DNA of 64,000 nt from Amorphophallus konjac (lineage: Eukaryota; Streptophyta; Magnoliopsida; Alismatales; Araceae): NCBI GenBank assembly GCA_022559845.1, contig CM040128.1:75765247-75829246 (forward strand). Direction: 5' to 3'. Numbering within the stretch: the stretch's first letter is position 1; each line of letters starts with the position of its first letter. Made by a program: the position numbers and the translations under genes. Of the stretch, positions 22,077-32,799 are shown piece by piece. A model generated the notes under the pieces. The model worked only from the letters and a program-made list of their open reading frames with translations, was not told the DNA's origin and did not search any database.

Positions 22077-25000
22077 ATGGCCGGCGATGAGGCCCCACAG
22101 CCAATGAAGAAGAGGGAGAGAGGGAAGAAGAAGGCGATCCGGCGGTTCCACCGCCTGATAGAGCGGGAAATGGCCCGACAGCCGGAGGAAGAAGAATCGA
22201 GGAGGAGACCTCCAAGGGTAGAAGAAGAGGCACCAACGGCTGAGGAAGACCAAGGAGAAGCTCCCCTGGACGAGGGAGAACCCAAGGAATAGGAGAAAAA
22301 GAGGAAGAGGGGCCAAGACCATGAGGTAGGCCTCCGCCCTAAATTTTTCAAAATTTTAATTTTTTTGTGTTTTAGTATGAATGCACGTGGGAATGGAGTA
22401 GAAAATGGGTCCATGAACCCATTAGGATCATGTGTAGGCCTTTTGGCCAAAGAGGGAGAGCCACGGGATGCAAAGGGAAAAACACCCTCTAGCAGGGAAT
22501 GTGACGGTCCTTCTAGTGACCGTCACATATCTAACGCGTCACCATAGATGCGTTAGAGACATGTGACGCCCCTTACCAGGGCCGTTACATGCGCCAGAGG
22601 TCAGAACTGTTTTAGGTTTTTTTTTTAATTATTCAATTTTTATTTTCATTAAATGCTACGCAATAATTTATGATGCATTTGACTGACTCATGTCCTAAAT
22701 GAATGCAGGGAAAAAAACAGACGAGGATCTCCTGGCTTCAGATCCGGGCGGTGTACCAGGCACTACCCGATTACCAGAGAGAGAGGCTGGCTGGGATGGG
22801 ATTCGCCGAGGTGCTGAGCATCGAGGTGACCAGGATGGACACGCCACTGCTATACGCGCTGCACGAGAGATGGGATCCGATTAGCAGGGCGTTCATCTTC
22901 TCGTGGGGTCACATGATCCCCACGCTAGAAGACATGGCGAGGATTGCCGGGCTGCGAGTCCACGGAGCCGCAGTGACAGGATGGACTTACAGGAACTACC
23001 GAGAGATGGCCCAGGAGCTGCTAGGGCTAGATTTAATCAGACCGGGGCAGACGTCATCCCAGCTCTCGAGATCAGTACTGCAGGAGAGCCTAGGACTGAG
23101 AGGAGCAGCCATTGCCGTGGGAGAGTTACCAGAGGAGCATCTGGGTAGAGTGATAGATCAGGTGCGCCCACGAGTGGCGGTAGAGGCGGGATCGGAGGGA
23201 GATCGCACCCTGAGGCACTTTCTGATGCTATTGTTCGGGAAGCTCCTATTCGCAACTCGAACAAATGTGATCAGCTGCAGGCTACTGCCGATGCTCGAGG
23301 ATCTGGGCAGAGTTGGAAAGTACGTTTGGGGAGCGGCAGTCTTGGCCTTCCTGTTCGAGTCCCTTAGCACAACGGACCGACAAACGATGCTGGGCGGCTT
23401 CTCACCTTTTTTACAGGTAAATGCAATTTAAATGCTTCTATTATGATTATGTAAATGTTTTTTATGCAAATTGACTGATTTGACTTCTAAATGCAGTTCT
23501 GGAGCTACATGTACCTCCCGGGCATAGGACGGGGCACACTACTCCACACCGGCCGCATCCCGATCGCGAGACGATGGGTGGTCGCGAGGGACCCGGGGTC
23601 GATCATCAGATTGACCCGGGCGATCCAGGATGACTTGGATTCCTTCCCGCATACGGCGGTAAGCCCGAACTCAAAATGCTTTCTAAATGATTTTGAATAC
23701 TTCTATATGCTTCTATATGATGAACTTATATGCTGATGAATGGACTATCATGCTTCTAGGTGAGGTGGACCCCGTACAGAGGCGAGAGTTACGAGGGACA
23801 GCCGTGGGTGGAGGCAGCCCTTTCGTACCGGGGACGAGACATATGGTTGCATTGCATCCATATCATCGAGCCTCTTCATTATCGGCTGATTCTGAGGACT
23901 CGGGGACTACATCAGCCTGAGGTGACCTTCCCACGCCGCAGTGACGACCACCCGGGAAAATCAGCGAAGGGAATCAGCGGCGACATAGACTGGTGCGCCC
24001 GGAAAGAAAAGTGCGTCCATGACTGGAATAAGCGGGGCAGAGCAGTGAAAGAGCGGGATGAGAGCGATGAGGCGTATTTGAAGGCCTTCACTCGATTGTA
24101 CGGGGACCGGGTGTACCGAGGTACCCGACGACCGGTATGCAACTTCTAAACCCTTAAATCTAAATGCTTTCTACATGCAAAATGCTAGATGCTAGATGTA
24201 TTGACTTATATGCTTCTAAAATGCAGCTAGATCTCGAGGGAAGGATAGCCAAACTCGAGGGGCTACTCCACGCCACCGTCCAGCAGCGGGACGAGTACCG
24301 GGCCGCTTTGGAGCTTCTGGTAAGATTCTAAAACTTTGGACCTTAAAATGATTGTGCTTTATGATGCAAAATGATGACTGAGTATGAATTCTAAATGCAA
24401 CGGGCCGAGAGAGCCCAAAGAGCGCGACCGGATGCCCCATCGTCATCCTCACAGCCTGCGGGAGGCGGAGCTGAGCGGGATGCCGACTTCGCTCGAGCGG
24501 TTGCTCGGGCCGAGGAGGCGGAGGCCACCCTCACGGAGCGGGTAAGATGCTAAATGCTATACTCAAATGCTTATGCTTTTATGCAATTTAGATGCTTATG
24601 TGACTAACTAGGTGAAATGCAAACTACAGGCGAGAGAGCTAGCCGTAGCAGTGGCCGAGGCAAGGCTGGCTCGAACGGAGGCAGAGCGTCTCCAGGCAGA
24701 GATAGAGAGGAGCCGGGCCGAGACTGAGTGAGCCCGAGTAGAGACAGAGCTTGTGTGGGCAGAGATGGCCCGATTGAGAGTGGAGACCCCGCGAGGTCCG
24801 GATGATGCAGAGGTGGAGCGACTTAGGGCTGATGCTGTGCTCCTAAGAGGTGAGCGAGACCAACTCCGAGTGCAGACTTTCGGAATGAAGGGCGCGATTG
24901 GGGCCTTGAAGGATGCACTCCGTCTCCTAGGGAAGAAGTCGGGGACGAGCAGTCGGAGCCAGAGCGCCGCCCCTAGCAGCGGGTTTCGAGGGTACTTTAC

Positions 25001-25145
25001 TAGTTCTTCCGGCCATCGGAGGAACGAGGAGGTGGATCAGAGACGACAGCAGGAGGGAGAGCATAGTGCCATGGGACCATCAGCCAGGCAGCCGGATGGC
25101 ACAGGGGACAGTGACGGTGGCCCGGGAGACAAGCCGACCGAGTGA
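22077..25145 (+). pseudogene. Antisense plant mobile domain (PMD) gene, element B
   Basis: Multi-exon gene antisense to element B. A basic, Glu/Arg-rich first exon probably starts at 22077; its donor is uncertain. The PMD exon (about 22709-23416) carries YQALPDYQRERLAGMGF, LHERWDPISRAFIFSWG and WGHMIPTLEDMARIAGL. Next exons, phase 0 with GT donors: 23497-23658, 23760-24134 (motif RGRDIWLHCIHIIEPLHYRL), 24227-24319, 24401-24541 and 24630-25145, the last two coding a charged coiled coil. The acceptor before 24401 is AA instead of AG, and an in-frame TGA lies at 24729-24731, so this copy is probably dead. PMD is an aminotransferase-like plant domain known from host MAIN/MAIL proteins and from retroelements. 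A matching gene is at 59121. Confidence 0.85.
22502..22587. repeat. 24-bp dyad cluster 6 (intron 1 of antisense gene)
   Basis: Three units at 22502, 22532 and 22564, each 24 bp, spaced 30 and 32 bp. They fall between the first exon and the main PMD exon. Confidence 0.85.
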
Positions 25146-26000
25146 TGCATTTTTTCTTTTGTTTTTACTTGTACATGACTTATATGAAATGAAAATGAGA
25201 ATGAAAAAGTTCTCTTTGGTTTTTTTTTGTGAATGTGAATGAATGGATGCGTATATGAATGTAAACAGATGAGCATGAATGAAGGCAAGAATGAATGTGA
25301 GAATGTGTGATTGGTAATGCAGGAAATGTATGAGGTTTGAGGGGAATAAATGCATGTTTAAAGAATGGATGATTGCGCGGAGGTGGAATGTGCATGAGGT
25401 GGATGAGATAATGTGTGGACGGACAGGATAAATGGAATGAAAAGCATGTAAGACCGCCAGGTCTAAACAGAGGTAGAAGGGAATAGCAAAAATCACAGCA
25501 GCAGACAATGTAACAGTCTAGGTCCAGACCATCAGGATCAAGTAACGCGTGAGACGGAGGCCTCTAAAGAAGACAGAGGCCAGTTTTGCAAAACTGAGTA
25601 GCAGGAAGAGTAACGGCTCAGAGAGAACGCGTCATAAGAAAACAACGGTCTAATGTAAGACCGTTAAGCTTGACAGAACAAGGTTGGGCTTAATTAAACC
25701 CACAAGAAATGTAACGGCCACGATCTGGCGCGTCAGAGTCAAGTGACGGCCCGATGACAGACCGTTATAGCATGAATTGTACTCCGAGATGGATTGAGCC
25801 GTAAGGGGCAAAACCTGAGATAAGAAGCCTTAAATCCGATCTAGACTTCCCCCAGACTTAAGATAAAGCCTTCCAATCCGAATCTTATCTTTCTAAAGCC
25901 AAAATCAAGCCTTTAAAACTTGGAAACTTAGCCAAAATCGTATCTTTCTGAATTCTCTGCTAGAAGGGCTGAAAAACCTCTCTTAAAGGTAGGAAACAAG
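25146..26000. other. Spacer between antisense genes with dyad cluster 7
   Basis: Simple A/T/G-rich sequence after the PMD gene, then dyads at 25511, 25543 (weak), 25611, 25643, 25712 and 25744, each pair spaced 32 bp. The last ends 234 bp before the next ATG at 26001. No other gene seen. Confidence 0.75.
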
Positions 26001-27440
26001 ATGAAGAGAAGCTTCGAGGTGATGGATATGGAGGAGAAAGCCTACACCGATCCTAAAGCTGCTAGAAAAGAGTATGGGGAGCTACAAAGGCTGACCTCAG
26101 TTCCCAAGCACCTAAGCTTCAATGCTCAAAGAGTGGTAAGCTTCCATGACCTAACCAAGTTCAGAAATTTCTGCACTTGAATTTCTTTCTCATGATCTTC
26201 TCCTTTTCTTCTTCTCTTCAAGCCTCTTCCGGGTCTAAGATGCTATTCTAACCTGAAGTGGGTGGCTCCCATGGTAAAGGCACTTCCTTTAGAGGTTACA
26301 TCAATTCTCAAAGCATGGCACCTTCAACCTCTCTTGGTCTTAGGCAAGAATTTCTAGAAATTGACATTAGATTGGCCTAGCATTTCAGCCCTCATAGAGT
26401 TGTGGCATCCACAAACACACACCTTCATCTTCCCTTCCTTCGAAGCAACAGTCCTATTAGAGGAGGTAGAGACCTACCTAGCCCCTCCTAAGACTAAGGT
26501 GGGAGATGAAGACCGGGTTTGCTACACGATTGAGCCTATTGACGCGTCCTTGATCTTGAGCGATTTCATCCATAATCCAAAGGACGTAAGGACCATGATC
26601 AGCCCACGGCACATTCACTTGATACCCTTAGCATAGTGGATAGTGTCTCATTGTAAAAACAAGTGGGAGAGACACGAAGCAATAGCCAAGGCGGTGGCGG
26701 TTTGCTTATGTGGAGTTTTCCTTTTCACTACAACCGACCACCTTTTAGATACCCAAAATCTCAGCATTATTAGTGGGTTGTGGCGGGGACTGTCCATCTC
26801 TCAAGCGATCCTCTCATACCTCTATGAAGGACTTAGCTCAGCTTGCTTAGGAGAACCTTTGTTCGGCTCCATGATACTCCTTGAGTGTTGGATGGGAGTG
26901 AGAATCAAATTCCAATCAAAGGAGGACATTACTTCATCTAGCCGGATCTTCGGGAGCCACCCTCTCTTCTTCATTGGAGGGGCATCTGGATTCTCTTCTC
27001 AGGTTGAATGCAAGACGGCGGACAAGAAAACACGGGATGAATGGCACCTCTTCTTCAACACCTTGCCAACGGAAAAATTCATCATGCGACCAAGGATCCT
27101 TCGGAGCACTCTTCTTAGAATACCGCGGCGTCAAGGCCTGGACCTCCAGCTAGTGGGAAATACTACCATGGCGATCTACAACCCACACCGGTGCCATCTT
27201 CAGATCGGACTTCCTCGAATTGAAGTTTCTGCACTATCACACTACCCTCCCCTTCTACCTAGGAAGATGGGGACCGAGGAAGATGAAAGAGTAGTACGGA
27301 ACGCGCTGACCATGTGGGAGATCAGCAAGGTGCGTCCGTGGCAAGAAGAAGTTGAAGAGAACGACGAAGCACGTCGTGACTACGTGAAAGAGCTGAGGAA
27401 GATCCGCCCTCTTGCGGACAAGAAACTGGATGTAATTTGA
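26001..27440 (+). pseudogene. Antisense gene 2 of element B (DUF7745-like, tentative)
   Basis: The ATG at 26001 opens MKRSFEVMDMEEKAYTDPKA and reaches a GTAAGC donor after codon 45 (26135). The next exon begins about 26223 (PLPGLRCYSNLKWVAPM) and runs in one frame to a TGA at 27438-27440, interrupted by TAGs at 26355-26357 and 26634-26636. Between them is WHPQTHTFIFPSFEATVLLE, like the start of the DUF7745 domain common in plant retroelement-associated proteins. Later parts: AKAVAVCLCGVFLFTT, a GLSISQAILSYLYEGLSSAC segment, and a charged C-terminus. A role in the element is not known to me. Both internal stops are TAG and could be decayed TGG codons. Confidence 0.7.
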
Positions 27441-27604
27441 TTTCTTTTATGAATGATGTATTTTGACAATCAGATTTGGAATTTTATCAATCTTATGTTT
27501 CATTAAGTTCAATTGAATAAGATGTGATTGCCTTAGTTGAATGGATGTGCATTTCGTGGATTGATTGGCTAGCATGACCAGTGGAACAGAGCTTCTGGAG
27601 AAAG

Positions 27605-27853
27605 TAACGGATCCGAGCAGGGCCGTTAGAAAGATATAACGGTGAGGAGATAAGCCGTTACAATGATGAATTGAGAATCGTGTTCTCTGGAGGATGTAAC
27701 GGTTCAGAGACAGACTGTTAGAAGGTGATAACGGTCACGATCCAGACCGTTAGATAGAGAGCTGCTGAGAGAATCAAAGCCGACGTTATGGAGGAGAGAA
27801 ACGGTCAAGAGTAGATCGTTATATGAATGTGACGGCCCACGGGTGGCGCGTTA
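27605..27853. repeat. 24-bp dyad cluster 8
   Basis: Six units in three 32-bp pairs. The unit at 27729-27752 is a clear example: AACGGTC, an 8-base centre, then GACCGTT, a perfect 7-bp inverted repeat. Confidence 0.88.
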
Positions 27854-28149
27854 CAGTCCTGGACCTACAAATATTTTAAGTTTTAGCCTTGAGCTTGAAC
27901 CTGCATTCTGCACACACTTAAACATGGAACAAGTTAGATCTGTTCTTAGACTCAACCCCTTGCCTTGAAGCAAGTTTAGAGAATGACCGTTTCTTGATAT
28001 TTGGTCAAGGGGTGGAGCCTTATCAAAATAGGCGAAAAACATAATGGAAATAATGCGATGCATGCAATGCATATGATGATATTTTTAGGAGTTTTGGAAA
28101 CAATATCTGAATTTTTGTGAGTTTTGGAAATATTTGATGTTTTTGGATT

Positions 28150-28315
28150 TTTGCGATATATGTTGTTTTTGGGTTTTAAAATATATGTTGTTTTTTTGGA
28201 TTTTGAAATATATGTTGTTTTTGGATTTTGAAATATATGTTGTTTTTGGATTTTGAAATATATGTTGTTTTTTGGATTTTGAAATATATGTTGTTTTGGA
28301 TTTTTGAAATACCAA
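28150..28315. repeat. AT-rich tandem repeat, about 26 bp unit
   Basis: Six to seven units of the type ATATATGTTGTTTTTGGAT followed by TTTGAA, with length changes in the T runs. Confidence 0.9.
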
Positions 28316-29062
28316 TGCTTTCCCTTAGCAGCGTGAGCCCTCCATATTGTATTGGGAATCCCGAGGTTCGCGTGCAATAAGGTGACAATCCCTAGCCAGG
28401 GCCCATATTTTCATGACGGTGTTTCTACCAGGGCCATACCCAGGGTACTAATCTCAATCCTGAAAAAAGGAAAATAGAACACGGGGGTAAGCTTAGGCCA
28501 GTCTTAGAAGCTTTCAGGACTTGATTTCCTTTCCAGACAACCCATTAGAGATTTGGTCTGTTGCGCTAGGGCTTTGCGTCCGTCATCGAACCTTTGTCCA
28601 CTCTAGGCGTGCATGCGACCGGGCTCATTCGTCCCGCGGGGAACTGTACTGCCACTCTTGCCAAGCCTAGCTTTTTCTTATCTTTCTGGAGCTTTTGGAA
28701 TTTATACTTGATAGACCTTTTGAGATGATGCTTTTGATTTTGTCATAAAGACTACTCTTTTGCTTTCTTTTCTTATTTCTTGTGGTGTTAGGTCATAACG
28801 GACTGCCCCTATTTGAGACCTCCTCTCGTCAAGGTGCCTGGATTGGTTGCCGCCTCCTTATTTACTTCTTGCCCCTGGATTCAGCCGAAGGAAGAAACGG
28901 ACAGGGATGTAGACTTTCCCCCAAAGCATGGCCAAGGAGAAACGGTGTCTTTTAAAGCGAAAAACATGACCAGGGACGTCGTGTGGTGTGTGATTGCTGC
29001 ACTCGGGACCCTTTTGAATGAAGAGAGGAACATCTCGCTGCTGGGGTGGCACTGATTAGACT

Positions 29063-29826
29063 CTAAGGAAAGAAACGCTTAAGATACAACCCATTCCATG
29101 GGTGAGAGAGCTCCTCACCTTCCGCGTTCACTAAACGGTAAGCATTCCCTGAATAAGGTTCTTTTACAACGAACGGCCCTTCCCAGTTAGGTTGTAATTT
29201 AGACCTAGGACCTATAGATCGAATGAATTTGCGTTTTAAAACCATATCACCTTTTTGAAATTTCCGTTCGATTACCTTCTTTTGAAAATAACGTGAAACC
29301 CTCTTTTGATAAACAGAAACGTGATCGGCCGCGTTCATCCTCTTCTCATCTAAGAGTTCCAACTGAACCAGTAACGCCTCTCGACGTTCATCGAGATTAA
29401 GTTCCTTATCGAGCTGCACTCTAAGGGAAGGGATCAGGATCTCATATGGGAGCACCGCCTCCATCCCGTAGGTAAGAGCATAGGGAGTTTGTCCCGTAGG
29501 AGTACGGACGGAGGTGCGGTAAGCCCACAGAGCTTCCACTAATCGTTCTGGCCAATCGGAAAACTTATGAGATTCGCATATTTTCTTGATGATTTTAAGA
29601 AGGGTTTTATTAGTGGCCTCGGCTTGACCGTTGCCTTGAGGATAATATGGAGATGAATGATGCAATGCAATATTGAACTTCTTACGTAGGTCCTTGAGCT
29701 CTTGGGAGACGAACTGGGGTCCGTTGTCGGTGATGATGCTGCTTGGCACTCCGAACCGCAAGATGATATTCTTCATGATAAAGCGGCACACCGTTGAAGC
29801 TTTGATCTCTGCGTACGCCTCGGCTT
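29063..29826 (-). pseudogene. Element B integrase, core and C-terminal part
   Basis: Minus-strand continuation of the integrase interrupted by element C. It begins with the duplicated AAGCC and reads KAEAYAEIKASTVCRF. The catalytic motifs are IITDNGPQFVS (second aspartate) and YYPQGNGQAEATNKTL (glutamate). The GPY/F-like end reads NWEGPFVVKEPYSGNAYRL. The stop is at 29063-29065. No chromodomain follows, consistent with Tat-type elements. The remaining N-terminal half is at 40657-42100. Confidence 0.95.
29822..29826. repeat. Target site duplication of element C, left copy
   Basis: GGCTT before TGTTAGGG; the second copy is at 40652-40656 after CACAACA. Removing C and one copy rejoins the integrase reading frame. 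Confidence 0.95.
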
Positions 29827-31118
29827 TGTTAGGGTGCTAGGCTCGGATACAGAGGGGGGGTGAATGTATCCCTCTAAAAATTATAGCCCAAATTAAAACT
29901 CTAAAGCTCAGATATGCGGAATAAAGACTAATGAGCTTTCCAAGATGAAATGATAAGGCCACAAATGAACAAACAGTTGGACTGCACCAATGCAGCCACC
30001 TGAACAACCTGAAACGAAGGCAGAGCTAAACAACCCAAACACACTTAGCAGAATACAATGCTCAAAAATAACTCTCTAGATAATGCAGCTAGCCAAGCAT
30101 GCACAACCTGTGAATGGGAGGTAGAAGATATGGAACTAACGCAAGGCAAACCACTGCACAAATAATTTTAAGGTGGTTCGGTCCTCCAGACCTACATCCA
30201 CCCCTCACTCCCAACCGGAGTGAGGCTTCACTAGCCAATGCTAGAACTAAGCAGACTCAGTCTGCAATAGGTGCTGACACACAACATGACCAGGGGAACA
30301 CACTCCCCTCTTCCTCCCAACCGGAGGGACACCCCAAGTGACTCCCAGTCACTTGGAAACCAGAGGTCGAAGACCTCTCTTCCTCCAACCGGAGGGACCC
30401 CTGGACTTGCAAGCCACAAGCCCAGAACCGGAGACAAGTCTCCCTTCTCCTGAATCCACAGGAGGAACCCACAAGTAGCACCCAGCTACTTGCAACCGGA
30501 GATCAGATCTCCCTTCTCCTGACTCACCAAGAGGAACCCGATCCCCAACAGGGCAATCGGAAGAACAAAGCTAACCAGAGAAACAAAATGAAAAATAAGA
30601 AATCATAAAAGGAACAGCGATAAAGGCTGGAAATGAAACATAATAGTCGTTCTGGATTTGATCCATGAACAGACTGAACAGGTCTTCAATAGAACTCTCC
30701 TCTCTTCTTTTCTTCCTCTTCTCAGCTCACGCAATCTTTCTCTCTTTCTTCTACTGCTCTCACTCTCTATTTTCTTCTCTTTCGCAGGCTCTCCCTATCT
30801 CTTCTTTTCTCTTCTTCTTCTGCTCTTTTGATCGTTGCTCTCTTTCTTCTTCTTCTCTTTTTCTTCTTCTTTTCTTTTTCTGGATCGAAGGGCTTTCTGC
30901 TCTTCAGGCTTCTTCTTCGATCAGCCTTCTACAGAGGATGAAGGCTTCCTTTTATAAGCAGCAGCAGCAGGCACACTGGCTCGTGTGGCTTCCACATTTC
31001 CTGCCCTAAAAATTCGGACCACGTGGCAACATCCTGGTATCTCGTCCACCCTTGGATCACGAGCCAGGCACCTCGGATCACGTGCCCTTCATTAGTACGC
31101 ATTTTGAATTTGTCCCAC

Positions 31119-31731
31119 TGCGTCGACCCTGCTGTGGATAGCGTTGACGCGTTGAAGATAGCCAGAGATAAGTCGCCCCTTTCTTGAACTACTGCGTCGA
31201 CGCTACCAGTTGGTGGCGTTGACGCACGAACATGTACATTTGTATATTGGCGTCTCTTAAGCCGCTGCGTCGACGCTGCTTGTTAATGGCGTTGACGCAT
31301 TGGAGTATTTCTGACAAGGCCTCTGCTTCTTGAGTGGCTGAGTTGACGCAGCCTTTACGTAGAGTTAACGCTGTGAAGAGTATCCGTGGATGCATCTTCA
31401 CTGGTGCGTGGACGCCTTAAGCTCTAGCGTTAACCTTCTAAACTGTCTCCGAGCTAGATGCCTATCAGGCTCAATGGCTGCGTCGACGCTGTCTAGCAGT
31501 GGCGTTGATGCATGGATACGTTCTAGTGAACAAACAGCCTAGCCTTTTTAACTGCTGCGTCGACGCTTCCAACCCGTGGCGTTGACGCATTGATGATCCA
31601 GTGATCAAGTCTTCAGCAGATGGGCGTGCTGCGTCGACGCTCTTATCATGTTACGTTGACGCATTAGTGTTCCAGCATCTAAACTTAAATGGCTTCAGCC
31701 CTCTCACGTTTCGTGTGGAGTGCGTTGACGC
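31119..31731. repeat. Paired TGCGTCGACGC / GCGTTGACGCA array
   Basis: 34-bp units made of TGCGTCGACGC, 12 bp, GCGTTGACGCA. Clear pairs start at 31119 (33 bp), 31193, 31266, 31479, 31556 and 31630; degenerate pairs at 31339 and 31405; a single at 31721. Offset within a pair is 22-23 bp and pairs recur every 66-77 bp. The other LTR repeats the array near 38970-39585. Confidence 0.9.
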
Positions 31732-31819
31732 ATTGTGCAACTGCGTTGGCTCAATTATCAGTCTGAATCGTCTGGAAACAGAGATGGAAGGAATGTATAT
31801 ACTTAGTTAGTTCAGGCTC

Positions 31820-32490
31820 TTATAACAGCGAGTGTACATACATTTGAACAATTAGCACATGGACAGTGTATACACTTTACCGTAAAAGACAATGCATGAG
31901 TGTAGTGTATAGACTTGGTGTAATGACGCCAATGTACAGACTTGCAAGATGTGAGGCGTTGTGTAGACTTTGCGTTCAACTGGATGTATAGGCTTGGAGG
32001 GTTCACTGATGGCTGTACAGACTTGGGCGTTGTATAGACTTGGAACGGCTTCAAGGTAACAATGTACAGACTTTGAAATAAAGAGTGTACAGACTTGAAA
32101 GTTCAAGGCCACGATGTATAGACTTTGCTCAAGGAAATGAATGTATAGACTTCAAAAGAAGCAGTCTGATGTACAGACTTGGTTGCAAGCTGAAACGCCG
32201 GATGTACAGACTTGCTGAACCGATAAGGCAGGCTGTACAGACTATAAGAAGGTTGAAGCACTATGTAGACTTGATGAAGATTTAGGCCGTTGTACAGACA
32301 TGGGGTTAAGCTGAAGATGTATGGACTTTGACGAAGTGAAGCAGTGTACAGACTTGATAAGTCTAAAGGCGATGTATGAGACGCTGAAGGACCGATGTAC
32401 AGACTCTGAATATGATATGCCAGTTTACAGACTTAATGATATGAACACTAAGGCATGCTGTACAGACTTACTACGATCAAGCTGATGTAT
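31820..32490. repeat. TGTACAGACTTG motif array
   Basis: About 24 copies of TGTA(C/T)AGACTT(G/T) at a mean spacing near 29 bp, for example 31933, 32085, 32168, 32200 and 32344. Sequence between copies is not repeated. The second LTR has the same array near 39670-40345. Spurious ORFs with repeated MYRL come from it. Confidence 0.9.
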
Positions 32491-32799
32491 ATACTTTGAT
32501 ACCCAGACAGGCAGAGTTCTGATGGGTCGACGCATCAGTAAGGGTGGGTCGACCCACTACTGTTCATTCTAACTAAGCAGAGTGTAGACAGAATCAAGAT
32601 AGCATGCTTATTTGACAACCATATGAACTATACTCACTCACATGATAAAACAGCATTATGATCAGAGAATGACTGAATAAATAGCATGATGACACACACA
32701 GCAAGATGACTCACAGTGAATAACTCACTTCAAAGGCCAATCATCAAAACCACCATTAAAACCATCATCAAAATCACATGAAACCACATGGGCACAATA

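Larger units (their letters stand above)
27441..29062. other. Spacer between antisense gene 2 and integrase
   Basis: Starts with dyads at 27605, 27637, 27697, 27729, 27798 and 27830 (three pairs, each spaced 32 bp), then an AT-rich tandem repeat (about 28150-28315). The rest, to the integrase stop at 29063, shows short ORFs without motifs. It separates convergent transcription units. Confidence 0.7.
29827..32799 (-). repeat. Element C 3' LTR
   Basis: 2,973 bp. From the left: terminal hairpin (29845-29871), a block shared with element E (AAGGTGGTT, then CCACCCCTCAC), a long C/T-rich tract (30690-30890), paired TGCGTCGACGC palindromes (31119-31731), then the TGTACAGACTTG motif array (31820-32490). 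The inner end reads CACAATA instead of CACAACA, a terminal base change. Confidence 0.95.

Noticed and set aside
22001..22450. 149-codon minus-strand ORF
   Set aside because: Antisense shadow of the basic first exon of the PMD gene; Ser/Leu-rich without motif.
19484..27853. CRISPR-like look (24-bp units, 8-bp gaps)
   Set aside because: Units vary in the centre, come in twos and threes, and are dyads in a plant retroelement; not a CRISPR array.
30665..31009. 114-codon ORF rich in Phe, Ser and Leu
   Set aside because: Product of the C/T-rich tract in the element C LTR; only present as the LTR duplicate.
31812..32285. ORFs with repeated MYRL or QVCTL words
   Set aside because: Frame readings of the TGTACAGACTTG motif array.
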